Shown: piece by piece, positions 61,700-64,000 of the stretch
How the letters are laid out: every line of letters begins with the position of its first letter
Numbering within the stretch: the first letter of the stretch is position 1
DNA from: an uncultured Collinsella sp.
GTDB taxonomy: Bacteria; Actinomycetota; Coriobacteriia; Coriobacteriales; Coriobacteriaceae
Direction: 5' to 3'
NCBI GenBank assembly: GCA_902494195.1
Contig: CABUSH010000011.1
Coordinates: 1 to 64,000, forward strand
Length of the DNA stretch: 64,000 nucleotides
Position numbers and translations under genes: made by a program
Notes under the pieces: generated by a model
Seen by the model: the letters and a program-made list of their open reading frames with translations, nothing else
Database searches by the model: none
What the model was told of the DNA's origin: nothing

Positions 61700-62503
61700 G
61701 TGGAAATTTTTGAAAAGCTGCCTGATGAGATTAATCATCTGGTCAGCGAGTTCAGCTCCACCCCTGTCGTGGGCGATCTGAGCTGCGGCATCACGCAGTA
61801 CTCGTTTTGGCTGATCGTCTCCACGATCGTGCTCCTGATCGTCCTGGCCGTGTTCAAGAAGAAGCAGACCCTGGTTCCCAAGGGCTTCTTCGTCAACGGT
61901 TTCGAGTACATCATCGAGTACGTCGAGAACGATATCGGCAAGGGCGTCGTGGGTGAGAACTGGAAGAAGCACTTCCCGTTCCTGTGCTCGCTTTTCCTGT
62001 TCATCCTGATCAATAACATGATCGGCCTGATCCCGGGAATGAAGCCCGGCACCGGCGCAATCGGCTCCACCGCCGCGCTCGCCATCTTCGCCTTCGTGTA
62101 CTTCATCTACTACGGATGCAAGGCTCACGGCGTGATCGGCTACATCAAGAGCCTCGCCCCGCAGGGCGTGAGCTTCCCGATGAACGTGCTCGTGTGGGTC
62201 GTCGAGCTCTTCTCGACCTTCCTGCGCCTCATCACGCTCGCCGTCCGTCTGTTCTGCAACATGTTCGCAGGACACGTGGTCATGGGTTCGTTCGCCATCA
62301 TGGCGAGCATGTTCATGCAGCCGCTGCTTCAGCAGGTTTCCGCGGCCCACGCCGTCGGCGCCCTGCCTTCGCTGGCCTGGCTTGCCATCCTCATCCTGAT
62401 CTATGCGATCGAGCTTGTGGTCGGCGCCATCCAGGCTTACGTCTTCACGGTCCTTACCGCCGTGTATGTCTCCGAGGCAGAGGAGGTCGCGGAGGAGGAG
62501 TAG
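61700..62503 (+). CDS. atpB: F0F1 ATP synthase subunit a
   Basis: 267 residues from a GTG at 61700, 3 bases after the upstream gene. Five to six membrane helices. The essential Arg183 lies in LITLAVRLFCNMFAGHVVMG, and polar residues of the half-channels are visible in the last helix (IYAIELVVGAIQAYVFTVLT with the conserved Glu and Gln). It forms the proton path against the c-ring. The operon is highly co-directional and tightly packed from here to the window end. Confidence 0.95.
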   Translation: MEIFEKLPDEINHLVSEFSSTPVVGDLSCGITQYSFWLIVSTIVLLIVLAVFKKKQTLVPKGFFVNGFEYIIEYVENDIGKGVVGENWKKHFPFLCSLFLFILINNMIGLIPGMKPGTGAIGSTAALAIFAFVYFIYYGCKAHGVIGYIKSLAPQGVSFPMNVLVWVVELFSTFLRLITLAVRLFCNMFAGHVVMGSFAIMASMFMQPLLQQVSAAHAVGALPSLAWLAILILIYAIELVVGAIQAYVFTVLTAVYVSEAEEVAEEE

Positions 62504-62626
62504 TCTTCCGCTCGCGCCTTAAAGGTAAGCAATTCGTTAAACCGCCGGTGCCCGTACCCATGGAGCCCGGCAGTTATAAAAAGGTTATCCTGCGTGAAAT
62601 AAGACACGCACGACAAAGGAGGAATC

Positions 62627-62821
62627 GTGGGAGTTATCGGTTACGGTCTCGGTGTTATCGGCGCTGGTCTTGCTATCGGCCTGTCTGCTCTGGGTGCTAC
62701 GGGTGCTATGGCCCGTCAGCCTGAGGTCCAGGGCCGCGTGTTCACCGTCTTCATCATGGGCTCCGCCTTCGGCGAGGCTCTGGCTCTGATCGGCTTCGTT
62801 GTCGCGCTGATCGTTAAATAG
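62627..62821 (+). CDS. atpE: F0F1 ATP synthase subunit c
   Basis: 64 residues from GTG with AAAGGAGG upstream. Two helices joined by the polar loop ARQPEVQG. The ion-binding carboxylate is Glu50 in FGEALALIGF. The residues that make a sodium site in known Na+ enzymes (Gln in helix 1; Glu-Ser in helix 2) are replaced (LAIGLSALG; GEALA), so proton coupling is inferred. The strong ribosome-binding site fits the high copy number of subunit c. Confidence 0.94.
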   Translation: MGVIGYGLGVIGAGLAIGLSALGATGAMARQPEVQGRVFTVFIMGSAFGEALALIGFVVALIVK

Positions 62822-62836
62822 CACGGAGCGTCAAGT

Positions 62837-63439
62837 ATGAATCTTTCATCCCAGAAGAGCGCGATCGCACTCTCCGCGTCCGCGGCCGCGCTGCTCATGC
62901 CGGTTTCCGCGTTCGCCGAGGACGGCGCTGCCGGTGCGGACATCCTCATCCCTAAGATGGCGGAGTTCATCCCGGCGCTTATCGCCTTCCTGATTATCTG
63001 GATCGTGCTGGCCAAGGTCGCCCTGCCGGGCATCATGAAAACCATGGAGGAGCGCGGCAAGAAGATCGAGGAGAGCCTCGACGAGGCCGAGAAGACCAAG
63101 CAGGAGGCTATCGCCAAGCGCGCTGAGTCCGACTCGATCGTCACCGACGCCCGTCGTCAGGCTGCCGACATCGTTCTCGAGGCCCGTAAGGACGCCGAGT
63201 CCGAGCGCGCCCGTATCATCGAGGCTGCTCACAAGGAGGCCGAGGAGATCATCGCCAAGGCCCATACGACCGTCGAGGACGAGCGCAAGTCCATTTACGC
63301 CGGTGCCGCGAGCTCCATCGCCGACCTGTCCGTTGCCGTCGCCACCAAGATCGTGGGCGAGGCACTCGAGGACGATGCCGAGCAGAAGAAGCTCATCGAG
63401 CGCTACATCCAGGAAGCAGGTAGCCTGAATGCCGACTAG
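62837..63439 (+). CDS. atpF: F0F1 ATP synthase subunit b
   Basis: 200 residues, longer than the usual 160-170 because of about 30 extra N-terminal residues that look like a signal sequence (IALSASAAALLMPVSAFAED), seen in some actinobacterial b subunits. Then one membrane helix (IPALIAFLIIWIVLAKVALP) and a long charged coiled coil (MEERGKKIEESLDEAEKTKQ onward) that forms the peripheral stalk. It overlaps atpH by 11 bases. Confidence 0.93.
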   Translation: MNLSSQKSAIALSASAAALLMPVSAFAEDGAAGADILIPKMAEFIPALIAFLIIWIVLAKVALPGIMKTMEERGKKIEESLDEAEKTKQEAIAKRAESDSIVTDARRQAADIVLEARKDAESERARIIEAAHKEAEEIIAKAHTTVEDERKSIYAGAASSIADLSVAVATKIVGEALEDDAEQKKLIERYIQEAGSLNAD

Positions 63440-63905
63440 CCGCTATCAGGACAAGGTGCTCGAGACCTACGCGCGCTCCCTTCTGGAAGCCGCTAAGGCC
63501 GAGAACCATGTGTTCGAGGACCTCGAGATGATCGAGCGCCTGGCTAGCGCCAGCCCCGAGATCATCGCCGTGCTCGACACCATGTCCAAGCGCGACCAGC
63601 TCGACCTTCTTCCCAAGGTGGCAGCTGCCTTTAAGTATGTTGCCGAGGAAGACGAGGATGTAGTGGGCGTGACCGTCACCACGGCGATCCCGCTCGACGA
63701 CGAGCTGCGTCAAACCATCACTAAGAAATGCGAGCAGGACTTCGGCCGCAAGGTATTCCTTATCGAGCAGGTCGACCCGTCTATCGTGGGCGGCCTGGTG
63801 CTCGAGGCCCGCGGCGAGCGTCGTGACATTTCCGTCAAGACGCAGCTGCGCATCGCGCAGGAGACCCTCGCAAACTCTGCTAATTCGTACGGAGGTGAAG
63901 CCTAA
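63429..63905 (+). CDS. atpH: F0F1 ATP synthase subunit delta
   Basis: 158 residues, slightly shorter than the usual 175-180. VLETYARSLLEAAKAENHVF is the N-terminal helical bundle, and VDPSIVGGLVLEARGERRDI, then SVKTQLR, is the conserved C-terminal signature. It caps F1 and joins it to subunit b. Its stop overlaps the atpA start by one base (TAATG). Confidence 0.93.
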   Translation: MPTSRYQDKVLETYARSLLEAAKAENHVFEDLEMIERLASASPEIIAVLDTMSKRDQLDLLPKVAAAFKYVAEEDEDVVGVTVTTAIPLDDELRQTITKKCEQDFGRKVFLIEQVDPSIVGGLVLEARGERRDISVKTQLRIAQETLANSANSYGGEA

Positions 63906-64000
63906 TGTCCGAAACCCTCAATGCCCAGGATATCGCCAAGAAACTGCAGGAGCAGCTCACGAGCCTCTCCGCGACGGTCGATACGCATGAGGTTTCAACG
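63905..64000 (+). CDS. atpA: F0F1 ATP synthase subunit alpha, N-terminal start (cut by window edge)
   Basis: The first 32 residues (MSETLNAQDIAKKLQEQLTS) continue past the end. Identification is by operon order after atpH and an N-terminal helix like the one in alpha subunits that contacts delta. The catalytic parts lie outside the window. Confidence 0.85.
   Translation, partial: MSETLNAQDIAKKLQEQLTSLSATVDTHEVST

Noticed and set aside
1..64000. tRNA or rRNA genes
   Set aside because: No cloverleaf with a T-loop GGTTCGANTCC and matching acceptor stem was found in the gaps, and no rRNA-like sequence was recognised.

Overview
The window looks like a chromosomal segment of a high-GC, anaerobic actinobacterium of the class Coriobacteriia, most like Collinsella. 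This is inferred from the gene content and protein style (an ATP synthase operon beside upp, glpK, tsaC, prmC and prfA; an SLC13 transporter beside UbiD/UbiX; PTS alpha-glucoside genes; a giant LPXTG adhesin). No 16S or species marker is present. No rRNA, tRNA or CRISPR array was recognised.

Layout. 1-5110: RlmL-type rRNA methyltransferase (cut by the window edge), HAD phosphatase, transaldolase-like protein and Tex. 5363-9790: oxidoreductase / OFA-type MFS / SDR cluster facing a LysR regulator. 9834-15655: GGDEF protein, then a MarR-controlled heterodimeric ABC exporter. 16170-19462: pyridoxal-kinase-like protein with a TIGR04076-type partner, a DUF4143 ATPase, and a low-molecular-weight tyrosine phosphatase. 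19422-26202: a small AT-richer island bounded by 47-bp direct repeats that encode the phosphatase active site. It carries an internally deleted tyrosine recombinase and a cluster of SHOCT, zinc-ribbon and lipoprotein genes. 26263-30281: RpiR regulator, GH4 6-phospho-glucosidase and PTS EIICB for alpha-glucosides. 30509-37942: MFS protein, then an LpdD-IDI fusion, an SLC13 carrier, UbiD, UbiX and a MerR regulator, which together look like a self-contained prenyl-FMN decarboxylation module. 38200-46198: second DUF4143 ATPase, unknown membrane protein, aldose epimerase, amino-acid ABC transporter and M20 peptidase. 46199-53229: a 2,244-residue LPXTG adhesin behind a G8 tract that could switch its frame. 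53311-64000: IS remnant, prfA, prmC, a HigBA-like toxin-antitoxin pair, tsaC, glpK, upp and the start of the atp operon.

The strongest candidates for new biology are: (1) the G8 tract between a well-started 20-codon leader ORF and the adhesin; (2) the fusion of a prenyl-flavin chaperone domain to an isopentenyl-diphosphate-isomerase domain next to UbiX/UbiD, with the catalytic Cys position changed; (3) the island whose attachment site is the phosphatase P-loop; (4) a four-copy intergenic element whose helices differ in sequence but keep pairing; and (5) several other dispersed palindrome families and regularly spaced repeat arrays, including a six-unit alternating array and a 33-bp-periodic triplet. 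All functional claims are from reading the sequence. Nothing was searched or computed against a database.
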